From positions 1-33,430 of the forward strand of contig CAIUGT010000026.1 in NCBI GenBank assembly GCA_903898755.1: a stretch of 33,430 nt of DNA, given 5' to 3'. A program made the translations under genes and the position numbers. This stretch comes from an uncultured bacterium. Lineage in GTDB: Bacteria > Planctomycetota > Phycisphaerae > Phycisphaerales > SM1A02. Positions 23,837 to 32,396 of this stretch are shown piece by piece; position 1 is the first letter of the stretch; each line of letters begins with the position of its first letter. Below the pieces are notes generated by a model, which ran no database searches, was not told the DNA's origin, and saw only the letters and a program-made list of their open reading frames with translations.

Positions 23837-24363
23837 CTCCTTTGAACACGGATATCGACCACGCCGAGCCCGCGCCAACCGCGGAGCAAATCAAAAAGCA
23901 AATTTTGTTTCGCAGATGGTTTGCGGTGATTTTTATTTCACTTTCAGTGACCGCGTTTTATTTTGGCTGGTTCGTCACGCGCAATGTGCGCGAAGAGGCA
24001 AAACAAACAGACGCTCAACTTCGATCGGTGTCATGGGCCATCATGAGTTACTCCGTGGCCAACAACTCCATGCCGACTTCGCAAGAGGTGTTTGTGAAAT
24101 TTATTTCCCAGCACGCTGACTGCTTGACCGCTCCCCGCCGCGCAGGCGAATGGCCTGCCACACAAGAAGCCGCGCAGGCAAATGGGGGTCCAGCGGATAT
24201 CGCCGCCGCCGTCGCGGGTCGCATTGAAGTGATCTGGCCACCCACTGGAAATCTGACGCCCGTTCTACAAGTGCGTGGTCGCCCCTCTGGTGTGGGAACG
24301 ATTGAGCAGGTCAATGGCTGGTTGCAAAATTGGAACCACGCCGCCGCTACGTCTGCCCCTTGA
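23833..24363 (+). CDS. Small membrane-anchored protein of unknown function
   Basis: It starts at a TTG overlapping the stop of the ABC ATPase gene, so translation is probably coupled. The 176-residue product has one membrane helix ('[20 protein letters not shown]', about residues 29-48) followed by a soluble domain of about 125 residues. The domain has '[18 protein letters not shown]', reminiscent of the start of type II pseudopilin-like domains, but that is too weak to name. No catalytic motif is visible. It might assist the ABC system, an inference from position only. Confidence 0.65.
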   Translation: MTPLNTDIDHAEPAPTAEQIKKQILFRRWFAVIFISLSVTAFYFGWFVTRNVREEAKQTDAQLRSVSWAIMSYSVANNSMPTSQEVFVKFISQHADCLTAPRRAGEWPATQEAAQANGGPADIAAAVAGRIEVIWPPTGNLTPVLQVRGRPSGVGTIEQVNGWLQNWNHAAATSAP

Positions 24364-24511
24364 TCAATTCAGTTTCGCGGGTGGATGGGATTGTTTTCTC
24401 AAAATCAACTCAGCAAATATGTTGAAATGCAATACGCCGCGAAAGGACGCGGCTATTAAAAAAATTCAAAATGCGGGGAATTTAAAGCGCCTACGGCGGA
24501 CGGTTTCATCG

Positions 24512-24517
24512 CATAAT
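24512..24517 (+). promoter_or_regulatory. -10-like box CATAAT, 6 bases before the thyX start
   Basis: CATAAT, a one-base variant of TATAAT, ends 6 bases before the ATG at 24524. There is no clear Shine-Dalgarno sequence, and the layout fits a leaderless thyX message. The box also favours this ATG over one at 24420. Confidence 0.4.
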
Positions 24518-24523
24518 CAAAGA

Positions 24524-25426
24524 ATGGTTGTTCCAACAAACAGCGTTCCCAAAACGGATTCCAATATTCGCCGCGTGCAACCAGAGACGCCTATGCGCGA
24601 CCTCATGGATGGTTGTTCGCGTTGGGAAATTCCGGTGCATCAACATGGATTCATTGCGCTTGTGGATGTCATGCCGCGTCTTGCGCCTGTTGGCCAAACT
24701 GCTGACGCCGCAATTGTGCAAGCCGCGCGCGTGAGTTACGGCGATGGAACAAAGCAAGTCAGCGAGGACCGCACATTGGTTCGCTATTTGCTTCGTCACA
24801 GGCACACCACTCCGTTGGAAATGGTGGAGTTTAAATTTCATGTGGCCATGCCCATGTTCGTGGCGCGTCAGTGGATTCGTCATCGCACGGCGAATGTGAA
24901 TGAATACTCAGCGCGATACTCCATTGTGCCGGATCGTTTTTACAGGCCGTCGCTGGACAATGTGCGCAAACAAAGTTCTGTGAATCGCCAAGGTGGTGAC
25001 GAGCCGATTGATGCGGGAACCGCCGAGTCATTTCTTGGTTTGCTGGAGCGCGCCGAGGCGAACTATCAGGAGTATTTGCAATTGACAGAGAAGGGCGTGG
25101 CCCGTGAGTTGGCGCGCGCGGCTCTGCCAGTGAGTGTGTACACCGAGTGGTATTGGAAGTGCGACTTGCACAACACGCTGCGATTTCTTTCGCTGCGCAT
25201 GGACTCGCACGCGCAGCAGGAAATTCAGGATTACGCGCGCGGCATGTTTGATTTGATCAAGCCGCTTGTTCCAAATAGTTGCGAGGCGTTCATGGATTAT
25301 GAAATGGAAGCCATGCATTTAACGCGCCTTGAAATTGAGTCGATTAAGAATGGCGCGCCGATTAACACCACCAACAAACGCGAGCAAGCGGAGTTTGAAG
25401 CCAAGAAGAAGCGTTTGGGTTTGTGA
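24524..25426 (+). CDS. thyX: Flavin-dependent thymidylate synthase
   Basis: The 300-residue protein carries the ThyX signature RHR-x7-S in 'IRHRTANVNEYSARYS' (R119-H-R121 to S129). It also has 'LRHRHTTPLEMVEFKFHV' and 'SLRMDSHAQQEIQDYARGMF', which bind FAD and dUMP. It makes dTMP from dUMP using methylenetetrahydrofolate and reduced FAD, replacing the classic ThyA. The frame is open further upstream, but the start at 24524 is the first with a plausible initiation context. It uses the same folate cofactor as PanB, encoded a few kilobases upstream. Confidence 0.95.
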   Translation: MVVPTNSVPKTDSNIRRVQPETPMRDLMDGCSRWEIPVHQHGFIALVDVMPRLAPVGQTADAAIVQAARVSYGDGTKQVSEDRTLVRYLLRHRHTTPLEMVEFKFHVAMPMFVARQWIRHRTANVNEYSARYSIVPDRFYRPSLDNVRKQSSVNRQGGDEPIDAGTAESFLGLLERAEANYQEYLQLTEKGVARELARAALPVSVYTEWYWKCDLHNTLRFLSLRMDSHAQQEIQDYARGMFDLIKPLVPNSCEAFMDYEMEAMHLTRLEIESIKNGAPINTTNKREQAEFEAKKKRLGL

Positions 25427-25540
25427 GCCCGACTGCTTAACGCAATGCACTTGTCCAATGATGAAGCGCCTAGAAGTTGGCGTTGTGTATGAAAAAATTT
25501 CCGTACAGATGTGGTGCGAAATGATCGTGGTGGCTTCTTC

Positions 25541-26419
25541 ATGAAATTCATCCAGGGTTCTTTGAATTCCCCGCCACGCTTTGCCCCGTGGATTGTTCAA
25601 TCTTCCGATGGCGTAGTGTGGTTGCGTTCGCCACTGTTGCATGCGGCGGGTTTTGTCCACGCATTTAGCACGCGTATTGGCGGCGTCAGTCCGGCGCCCT
25701 TTGTCAGCTTGAATTTGGGAATTGCCGACGCGCCTGGTGAACCGGATGAGTGGGAGCGTGTGAATGAAAATTGGCGGCGCTTTTTAATTGCGGTTGAAAT
25801 GTGTGATCGACAACTTGTGCGCGCCGCCCAAGTGCATGGTTGCGCTGTATTGCAAACGGATCGCCAACCCGACATGATTCGCAACGCGCCGCCATTTGTG
25901 CAGGGCGACGCCGTCCTTTCCGGGGACGCTAGTCATGCGCTTGCCATTCGTGTTGCTGATTGTGTTCCAGTTCTGATCGCGGATGTTCAAACGCGCGTTG
26001 TGGCCGCGGTGCATGCTGGTTGGCGCGGAGTCGTGTGTGAAATTATTCCAGCGACCTTGCGCGAATTTGTCGCGCGCGGCACGCATATGTGCGATGTTCG
26101 CATTGCGATTGGTCCTTGCATTCAACAAGCGGCCTTTCAAATTGGCGAGTCTGTTGCGCTTGAGTTTCAACAACGTGGCCTTGGCTCTTGCGTTATTCCC
26201 GATCCCAATTGTCAGGGAAAGTGGCTTGGCGATTTGCCCGCAGCCATTGACCAGCAAGCGCGCGGGGCAGGTGTTGCAACCGAACACATTGAAAATTCAG
26301 GGGCTTGCACCTATCAAAACCCAGACTATTTCTTTAGTTATCGACGCGATGGGGCACGAAGTGGGCGATTAGCCGCCGTGATTGGGGCTTCATTGAAGAA
26401 ACTGGCAATTTGGGGATGA
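25541..26419 (+). CDS. YfiH/LACC1-family protein (multifunctional purine nucleoside phosphorylase type)
   Basis: The protein has the DUF152 pattern: 'HAFSTRIGGVSPAPFVSLNLG', 'AAQVHGCAV' (H99), 'IRVADCVPVLI' (C141) and 'AAVHAGWRG' (H158), the three zinc ligands of the family, plus 'IGPCIQQAAFQIG' and the C-terminal 'YFFSYRRDG'. Related proteins were first called polyphenol oxidases and later shown to act on purine nucleosides (phosphorylase and adenosine deaminase activity). All ligands are present. I use the ATG at 25541; a GTG at 25511 would add 10 residues. It follows thyX after 114 bases, a possible nucleotide-metabolism pair. Confidence 0.9.
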   Translation: MKFIQGSLNSPPRFAPWIVQSSDGVVWLRSPLLHAAGFVHAFSTRIGGVSPAPFVSLNLGIADAPGEPDEWERVNENWRRFLIAVEMCDRQLVRAAQVHGCAVLQTDRQPDMIRNAPPFVQGDAVLSGDASHALAIRVADCVPVLIADVQTRVVAAVHAGWRGVVCEIIPATLREFVARGTHMCDVRIAIGPCIQQAAFQIGESVALEFQQRGLGSCVIPDPNCQGKWLGDLPAAIDQQARGAGVATEHIENSGACTYQNPDYFFSYRRDGARSGRLAAVIGASLKKLAIWG

Positions 26420-26484
26420 GTGAATACGGCTCGATACGGCCCTGAAGAAACTAGGAAATTTTGGGGCTATGTTTCATACTTGAC

Positions 26485-26512
26485 TTGCAAATTTTCGAAT
26501 CCGTTGCATAAT
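26485..26512 (+). promoter_or_regulatory. Intergenic promoter before the hairpin-terminator unit
   Basis: TTGCAA (26485-26490) and CATAAT (26507-26512) are separated by 16 bases, close to the sigma-70 ideal. No gene starts within the next 240 bases. Transcription would begin near 26519 and run through the two hairpins that follow. Confidence 0.5.
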
Positions 26513-26518
26513 TTGGTT

Positions 26519-26605
26519 GTTTCAGGGTCCTGTATTTGCCCTCGTCACTAAAAAGGTTTGGATGGGCGAGGGCTGCCACCGTCAATTGACGGTGGCGGTT
26601 GTTTT
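26519..26605 (+). ncRNA. Candidate small RNA or leader attenuator
   Basis: Downstream of the promoter at 26485-26512 lie two stem-loops. The first pairs GCCCTCG (26538-26544) with CGAGGGC (26567-26573), with a 22-base loop. The second, two bases later, is a perfect 22-base palindrome (26575-26596) followed by GGTTGTTTTT. The unit would make an RNA of roughly 85 bases. It resembles no riboswitch class I know. It could be an independent small RNA, or the attenuated leader of the nucleotide-sugar dehydrogenase gene that starts at 26760. Confidence 0.4.
26575..26605 (+). terminator. Intrinsic terminator between the yfiH-type gene and the dehydrogenase gene
   Basis: The stem GCCACCGTC/GACGGTGGC with an AATT loop is followed by GGTTGTTTTT. 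It lies about 155 bases beyond the upstream stop codon, so it probably ends the small intergenic transcript as well as read-through. Confidence 0.75.
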
Positions 26606-26759
26606 TAAAGGACACGTTTTGATTTGGTGAAGAATGTGCGACGCTTTCCACGCCAATTCCACATAGTCAGCGGCTTCAATGTACCCCGCTACCACTCACG
26701 CCAATGCATTATATTTGTCGCTTACTCATTACCAATTTCGGTAGTGACAAGGAGATCAA

Positions 26760-28121
26760 ATGACAGTGGCAACTTCCAGCGACGCGTACAAAACCCTGAA
26801 GACAAAAATTGAAACCAATCAAGCGCGCGTTGGCGTGATTGGTTTGGGGTATGTCGGCTTGCCACTTGCGCATGCGCTGCATCAGGGCGGTCTGCCTGTC
26901 ATGGGTTTTGATGTGGACGAAGAAAAGCCAAAGGCCATTCGCGAGGGCCGCAACTACCTCAAGCATTTAGGCAGCGACATGGTCACTTCGCTGCGCGACA
27001 GCAAGCGCTTCGAAGCCACCACGGATTTCGCGCGCCTTGGCGAGTGCGATGTCATTCTGGTGTGCGTGCCGACTCCGCTTGGCCGCCATCAAGAGCCGGA
27101 CATTTCATACATCTTGCAAACCGCAGATGCCATTGGAAAAACATTGCGCAAGGGACAACTGATTGTTCTTGAAAGCACAACGTATCCAGGCACTACGCGC
27201 GAGGACATGATGCCCGCGGTGTTCAAGGCCGCCGGCGCGCGCGCCAAGGATTGGGTTTTGGGCGAGGATGTTTTCGCGGCCTTCAGTCCTGAGCGCGAAG
27301 ATCCAGGACGCAAGAGCCATTCCACAAGCACCATTCCAAAGTTGGTGGGCGGCGTTGGTAAGCAAGCCACCGAACTTGCGGCCGCGGTGTATCGCAAGGG
27401 CATCAAGGAAGTCATTGAAGTGTCCAGCGCGGAAATTGCCGAGAGCGCCAAGTTGCTTGAAAATATTTTCCGCGCCGTCAACATTGCGCTCGTGAATGAA
27501 CTCAAGACCACGCTCACGCCAATGGGCATTGATGTGTGGGAAGTGATTCGCGCCGCGGGGACCAAGCCGTTTGGTTTCATGTCGTTCTTTCCAGGGCCAG
27601 GCCTTGGCGGACATTGCATTCCAATTGATCCGTTCTATCTCACATGGAAGGCTAAGGAATTTGGTTGCAGCACCAAGTTCATCGAGTTGGCTGGCGAGAT
27701 CAACACGAGCATGCCGCACTATGCAATCGACCGTGCGGCCGAGTTGTTGAACAATCACGGCAAAGCCATGAAAGGCAGCAAGGTTCTTGTGCTTGGGTTG
27801 GCGTACAAGGCCGACATTGACGATGTGCGCGAAAGTCCCAGCTTTGAGTTGATTCAACTTTTGGAGGATCGTGGCGCGCGCGCCGATTACAGCGATCCAC
27901 TTGTTCCTGAAACGTGGGCGGGCCGCAAGCACGACTTGCAAAAGAAATCCGTGGCGTTGACCGCCGCGAGTTTGGCCAGTTACGACCTTGTGTTGGTTTC
28001 AACAGCGCACTCCGCCTTTGATTGGAACATAATCGCCAAAAATGCCAAGTTAATTCTTGACACCCGCGACGCCATGCGTGCGCATCATACGGCGCTTGGC
28101 GATCGTTTGATGTTGGCGTAA
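26760..28121 (+). CDS. Nucleotide-sugar dehydrogenase (UDP-N-acetylglucosamine 6-dehydrogenase type)
   Basis: The 453-residue enzyme has an NAD-binding Rossmann motif 'GVIGLGYVGLPLA', 'CVPTPLGRHQEPDISYI', and the central 'GGHCIPIDPFYLTWKAKEFG' with the catalytic Cys286. The C-terminal UDP-binding domain has 'VLGLAYKADIDDVRESPS'. The HCIPIDPFYL form and the spacing resemble the WbpA/WecC group, which oxidises UDP-HexNAc, more than UDP-glucose dehydrogenases. The product would be a UDP-HexNAc-uronic acid for surface polysaccharide. A strong Shine-Dalgarno AAGGAG lies 5 bases before the ATG. Terminators stand before and after, so it is monocistronic. Confidence 0.93.
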   Translation: MTVATSSDAYKTLKTKIETNQARVGVIGLGYVGLPLAHALHQGGLPVMGFDVDEEKPKAIREGRNYLKHLGSDMVTSLRDSKRFEATTDFARLGECDVILVCVPTPLGRHQEPDISYILQTADAIGKTLRKGQLIVLESTTYPGTTREDMMPAVFKAAGARAKDWVLGEDVFAAFSPEREDPGRKSHSTSTIPKLVGGVGKQATELAAAVYRKGIKEVIEVSSAEIAESAKLLENIFRAVNIALVNELKTTLTPMGIDVWEVIRAAGTKPFGFMSFFPGPGLGGHCIPIDPFYLTWKAKEFGCSTKFIELAGEINTSMPHYAIDRAAELLNNHGKAMKGSKVLVLGLAYKADIDDVRESPSFELIQLLEDRGARADYSDPLVPETWAGRKHDLQKKSVALTAASLASYDLVLVSTAHSAFDWNIIAKNAKLILDTRDAMRAHHTALGDRLMLA

Positions 28122-28151
28122 GCCGACGCAGCGATTGATCACTGTGATTTC

Positions 28152-28182
28152 AAAACGCGCCCTTCATACCGGCGCGTTTTTT
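28152..28182 (+). terminator. Intrinsic terminator of the nucleotide-sugar dehydrogenase gene
   Basis: A perfect 10-base-pair stem (28152-28161 with 28171-28180) has a 9-base loop and ends in TTTTTT. It lies 31 bases after the stop codon. Confidence 0.92.
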
Positions 28183-28315
28183 ATTGCGCGGATATTTTGG
28201 GCTATCAATCAATACGGCTACGAAAAGCGGTTATCGCACGTCGCATATTGCACGTGTCGACATAGCCCATCACACCTCACACCGTGCACGTCGCACAGCA
28301 TGCATAGTGATCGGC

Positions 28316-28321
28316 TAGTGT
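28316..28321 (+). promoter_or_regulatory. -10-like box TAGTGT, 7 bases before the MFS gene
   Basis: TAGTGT ends 7 bases before the ATG at 28329, and there is no Shine-Dalgarno sequence. A 10-base direct repeat, GCACGTCGCA, occurs at 28236-28245 and 28286-28295, just upstream. It could be a regulator binding site. Confidence 0.3.
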
Positions 28322-28328
28322 TGAAGTA

Positions 28329-29660
28329 ATGCAGAGCGCGCCGCACAATTCCGCCGCACCCACTCGAGCAGCGTTGTGGAAAGACGCCTGGCGGGAGCGC
28401 AATTACCGCTGGTACGCGGCGGGAATGTTGTCGGGCGGATTCGGTTTGCAAATGCTCAACACCACGGTGTTGTGGGATGTATGGGAGCGCTCCAAAGACC
28501 CGCTGAGTTTGGGATTGATTGGTTTGGCGCGCGCTTTGCCCGTAATGGTGTTGGCGTTTCCTGCGGGGCACATGGTTGATTTATTTGATCGCCGCAAAAT
28601 TCTGGTGTTCACGCAAAGCGGCTTCGCGTTGGTGGCGGCATTGTTGGCGGTGACCGCATATTGCGGCGCGCCGCTGTGGATTAGTTTTGTGGCGATCATA
28701 TTGAGTGGTTGCGTGCGCGCCTTCAACATGTCAACGCGTCAAAGTTTATTACCGTTGTTAGTTCCCATTGATCGATTTCAAAATGCGGTGACATGGAACA
28801 GCGCCATCTTTCAATGCGCCGCGATTGGTGGACCAGTGTTGGCGGGTGGATTGATCTGGCTGACGCATTCAACTTGGATTGTGTTCGCGTTGTCCACGGT
28901 GTTGTGCGCCGGATTTGCTTTTGCATCGTTGCAATTGCGTCCGCGAGAAACGGTGAAGGCCACGGGCGGATTTGGTTTCCGAGCCATGTTCGCGGGCGCC
29001 GCCCACATTCGCAAAGAGAAAGTTATTTTTGGTGCGATCTTGCTGGATTTATTGGCGGTGCTTTTTGGTGGCGCCACCGCGCTGCTTCCAATTTTTGCCA
29101 CGGACATTTTGCACACCGACGCGGTCGGACTTGGAATTCTCAAGGCATCCACGGCGGTCGGCGCTTTAATCATCGCGGGGTTCTTGGCTGTGCGACCAAC
29201 GCTGCGACCCGCGGGACCGCTGCTGTTGTGGAGCGTGGTCGGATTCGGCGTATGCATGATTTTGTTTGGATTCAGCCATTCTTTTTGGTGGAGCGTTGCA
29301 TTGTTGGTTGCCAGCGGCGCGGTGGACAATGTCAGCGTGGTCATTCGCCACGTGTTGGTGCAAACGCGAACGCCTGATCAATTGCGCGGACGCGTGACGG
29401 CGGTCAACGGAATTTTTATCGAGTGCAGCAATGAACTTGGCGGCTTTGAAAGCGGCTTGGTTGCGGCTTGGATTGGTCCAATGTGGAGCGTGATCAGTGG
29501 CGGCTTTGGAACGCTCGCGGTGACAGGCTTGATCGCATGGTGCTTGCCAGCGTTACGAAAATTGGATCGCTTGATTGATGATGTGAAACCAATGCCCGAC
29601 GACAGCAATACAGACGCATCGGGTCAATCCACGAACACTCAGGCTTCCGCTTCTTCCTGA
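28329..29660 (+). CDS. MFS transporter, EntS/MFS_3-like exporter
   Basis: The 443-residue protein has about 12 membrane helices and an N-terminal 'AWRERNYRWYAAGMLSGGFG'. The loop after the second helix reads 'PAGHMVDLFDRRKILVFTQS', the MFS 'GxxxDrxxRR' motif. 'VRAFNMSTRQSLLPLLVP' and 'TPDQLRGRVTAVNGIFI' are typical of the EntS-like group of drug or siderophore exporters. The substrate is unknown. The C-terminal tail is hydrophilic (Asp/Ser/Thr-rich). Its last 22 bases overlap the end of the convergent antiporter gene. Confidence 0.88.
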   Translation: MQSAPHNSAAPTRAALWKDAWRERNYRWYAAGMLSGGFGLQMLNTTVLWDVWERSKDPLSLGLIGLARALPVMVLAFPAGHMVDLFDRRKILVFTQSGFALVAALLAVTAYCGAPLWISFVAIILSGCVRAFNMSTRQSLLPLLVPIDRFQNAVTWNSAIFQCAAIGGPVLAGGLIWLTHSTWIVFALSTVLCAGFAFASLQLRPRETVKATGGFGFRAMFAGAAHIRKEKVIFGAILLDLLAVLFGGATALLPIFATDILHTDAVGLGILKASTAVGALIIAGFLAVRPTLRPAGPLLLWSVVGFGVCMILFGFSHSFWWSVALLVASGAVDNVSVVIRHVLVQTRTPDQLRGRVTAVNGIFIECSNELGGFESGLVAAWIGPMWSVISGGFGTLAVTGLIAWCLPALRKLDRLIDDVKPMPDDSNTDASGQSTNTQASASS

Positions 29661-30922
29661 GCCAATGTTTTTGGCGTAAGCATTCCCAGCCACCGAGGAA
29701 TCACTTTGATAACGGCGCCGGGAATAAAGCACCCAACGACCACGCACAAAAACACAAGATCAAACAGTAACTGCGCGCCGGGAGCAACATCTGGATTTCC
29801 AAGAAAGAGAAGAGGGATGGTGGAAAGAATAATCGGCACCGCCCCGCGCAATCCAAGCCATGCCACACACACTGTTTCACGCCACGGTATTCGCATGGGC
29901 AACAGAATCATCGCCACCGCAACGGGTCGCGCCACAAACGCAAGCCATAGCGCAACCAGCGATCCACCAATCAGAATTTGTGGATTCATGAGTCGATGCG
30001 GCGTGGACAGCAGCCCCAGCATAAAGAACATGGTGATTTGTCCGCCCCACGCCAGTGAGTCATGCACATGCATAATGGTGCTACGCAAGGGCAGCGCTGA
30101 ATTTCCGAGATAGATTGCGCAAAGAAATACGCTCACAAGACCGCTGCCGCCAAAGATGCTTGCCAGTCCATAACTTGCCGCCGCGCAAGCCACGCTTCGG
30201 ATTGGGTAAAGACCCGTCTCTTGGCTAGGTCGAAATTTGTACAACAGCATGGTGACCCAGCCCATGAACAATCCAGCGGCGCCGCCAATTATGAATTGTT
30301 TCAGCGCATCGATTGCAATTTGTGCGCTAGACATTTCCTTGCCCATGGCAATCGAGGTGAATGCAAACACAAGAATGAAAGCCATGGGATCGTTCAGGCC
30401 GCTTTCAAGTTCAACAATTTGGCGCACGCGCCCTTTGAAACCAACTCCCACAAGCGCGGCGAATACCGCGGCCGCGTCCGTGCTTCCAAGCACGCTGCCA
30501 ATCAGAAGTGACTCGGTCCAACTTGCGGTTGGTTGCCACCATTTCACAAACACCGCGATCAGCGTAGCGATCATAATGACGCCCACGGTTGCCAACACAA
30601 TGGCTGGAGTCCACGCGCCGCGCATCTGTGGAATTTTTATTTCAAGTCCCGCATAAAATAGAATTAAGATCAGGCAGACCATTCCCACTCCGTAGGTGAG
30701 ATCGAAGTCGAAGAAGTCGATATGCAGCGGACCATCTTCGCCGCAAAACATTCCTAGCCCTAAAAAAAATAGTCCGCTGGGGATACCTAATTTTTTCCCG
30801 TAGCGATTGAACATGATCGCGAGCATGAGAACCAACCCCACCCACAATGTCATTTGTGGAAGCAATTCATGGAGTTTCATTGTGCGATCAAGAATGTTGG
30901 GAGGCGCTAGATGGTTCGGCAT
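29639..30922 (-). CDS. NhaP-type cation/proton antiporter without the usual cytoplasmic domain
   Basis: The 427-residue protein has about 12 membrane helices with the CPA1 motifs 'GSVLGSTDAAAVFAALVGVG', 'ELESGLNDPMAFIL' (the transport Asp) and 'WLGLRGAVPIILSTIPLLF'. It is closest in style to NhaP2/CvrA potassium-proton antiporters, which are about 570-580 residues and carry a C-terminal RCK-type regulatory domain. Here the protein ends soon after the last helix ('PRWLGMLTPKTLAQEEAEA'), so that domain is absent. It exchanges K+ or Na+ for H+ across the inner membrane. A CATAAT box ends 7 bases before the ATG at 30922. The 3' end overlaps the MFS gene. Confidence 0.88.
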   Translation of the reverse strand: MPNHLAPPNILDRTMKLHELLPQMTLWVGLVLMLAIMFNRYGKKLGIPSGLFFLGLGMFCGEDGPLHIDFFDFDLTYGVGMVCLILILFYAGLEIKIPQMRGAWTPAIVLATVGVIMIATLIAVFVKWWQPTASWTESLLIGSVLGSTDAAAVFAALVGVGFKGRVRQIVELESGLNDPMAFILVFAFTSIAMGKEMSSAQIAIDALKQFIIGGAAGLFMGWVTMLLYKFRPSQETGLYPIRSVACAAASYGLASIFGGSGLVSVFLCAIYLGNSALPLRSTIMHVHDSLAWGGQITMFFMLGLLSTPHRLMNPQILIGGSLVALWLAFVARPVAVAMILLPMRIPWRETVCVAWLGLRGAVPIILSTIPLLFLGNPDVAPGAQLLFDLVFLCVVVGCFIPGAVIKVIPRWLGMLTPKTLAQEEAEA

Positions 30923-30929
30923 GTCACGT

Positions 30930-30935
30930 ATTATG
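30930..30935 (-). promoter_or_regulatory. -10-like box CATAAT, 7 bases before the antiporter start
   Basis: On the minus strand CATAAT ends 7 bases before the ATG at 30922, without a Shine-Dalgarno sequence. This fits a leaderless message. Confidence 0.35.
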
Positions 30936-31013
30936 AAGGATTTTATGAAGCGAGCGATTCTGCGCGTATAAAAATAAAGTTCGCAAGGAGGCAGAATTTA
31001 TGGCTTGGCTTAT

Positions 31014-32396
31014 TCAGGCGCGCGCGCGTTTTTGAATGAAGACATTGCCCAGCAAGAATCCAAGCGCGCCAATGAACAACAAAATGCACAGCGAGGGAAG
31101 CATCTCGGTGAAAGCAAAGCCGCGCCAGACGGCTCCTTCAATGGCAAGAATGGCCCACGAAAATGGGCTCATTTGGCTCGCTGTTCGAAGAAATGGCGGC
31201 ATGAACGCCAGCGGAATTGTGCCGCCGCCAATCATGACCAATACAAGAACAATGGCGTTGCCAGCGCTGCGTGCGGATCCTTCGTTTTTAAATAAGCCGG
31301 ATAGCGCCATGGTGAATCCGCTGAACGCGAAACTGCACGTGACAATAGCCAGCGCAAGCAAGGGCCAATTTGCAACCGACACATGAAAGCCAAGGGTGGC
31401 GACCAGCAACATGAAAACACTCATGGCGATGCAGGTGGTGAAGCACGCCAAACTTTTTCCGGCCAACACGCTTGCAATGGTGCAAGGCGCAAGAAGCAGT
31501 CGCATGAATGTACCGCGGCGGCGTTCTTCCGCCATGCCAGCGCCGAACGCGCCAATGCATCCCACAAATCCCCACGCAAGTCCTTGCGGAAATGTCACCG
31601 CAAATGTGCTTGGTGGCTCGGTGGATTCACTCGCCAGCGTGCTGCTTTGAATTTTAATTGGCAGCGCCAAGAATGGATCAGGGGATGTTGCGGAGGATGG
31701 AGTTGATACGGGAACATTTCCATTTTCGGTATTGTTGCTTGCGGAGTCGCCATTCACCGAGCCAGCAATTTTCTTGGAAGTTTCCGCCGCCGCCGCCGCC
31801 GCGGCTTCGCGATTCTGCTGCTTGAAAAGTTCCTGCACGGATTCCAGCACATCGCTGACGCGCTCGCGCTGCTGACTTGTCATGTTTGGATTGAGCACCA
31901 GCGCCAACTTGCTTTGCGCCAACATCTTGCTGTTGATTTTTGGATTGGTGAACATGCGAACAATGGCGCGCATGGCGTGCTCATTTAATTTTCCAACAAC
32001 AAGACCGCTCTCGGCCTGGCGCGCTGGATCGCAATGAACTTCTACAATCGCGCGGCTACCGGCCATGGCTTTCTCCAGGTCGGCGTCAAATGTCTTTGGA
32101 ATAATCACGCACGCCGCAACACGGCCAAGCCGCACGCTTGCGTCAGCTTCTTCGCGGCTGGGAAGTATTCGCACGCTCAGCGTCGAATCTTTTTCAAGCG
32201 CGTTGGCAAAGTCAGTGGCGGCTGGACCAGCGCTTTCTATAACCACCGCAACTGGAATGCTTCTACTGCTGCCGCCAAAAATACTTCCAAAGAAAATGGC
32301 GATGGCCAGCGGGAAAACAATCACAAAGAACGCGTTGGTACGGTCACGCAGTAAAAGACGCAGGTCTTTGGCGGCAATCGTAAGAATGACGCGCAT
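31014..32396 (-). CDS. ABC-2-type exporter permease with a large extracytoplasmic loop
   Basis: The start is the ATG at 32396, which overlaps the stop of the ATPase gene in a TGATG arrangement. The 460-residue protein has one N-terminal helix ('FFVIVFPLAIAIFFGSIFGG'), a soluble region of about 240 residues, and five or six C-terminal helices. 'EERRRGTFMRLLLAPC' is the characteristic ABC-2/YhhJ-like coupling motif. The soluble part contains a run of seven alanines and a Ser/Asn/Pro-rich stretch, probably disordered. It should form a dimeric exporter with the adjacent ATPase. Candidate substrates are drugs, lipids or Na+ (NatB-like), and the sequence does not decide. Confidence 0.9.
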   Translation of the reverse strand: MRVILTIAAKDLRLLLRDRTNAFFVIVFPLAIAIFFGSIFGGSSRSIPVAVVIESAGPAATDFANALEKDSTLSVRILPSREEADASVRLGRVAACVIIPKTFDADLEKAMAGSRAIVEVHCDPARQAESGLVVGKLNEHAMRAIVRMFTNPKINSKMLAQSKLALVLNPNMTSQQRERVSDVLESVQELFKQQNREAAAAAAAETSKKIAGSVNGDSASNNTENGNVPVSTPSSATSPDPFLALPIKIQSSTLASESTEPPSTFAVTFPQGLAWGFVGCIGAFGAGMAEERRRGTFMRLLLAPCTIASVLAGKSLACFTTCIAMSVFMLLVATLGFHVSVANWPLLALAIVTCSFAFSGFTMALSGLFKNEGSARSAGNAIVLVLVMIGGGTIPLAFMPPFLRTASQMSPFSWAILAIEGAVWRGFAFTEMLPSLCILLFIGALGFLLGNVFIQKRARA

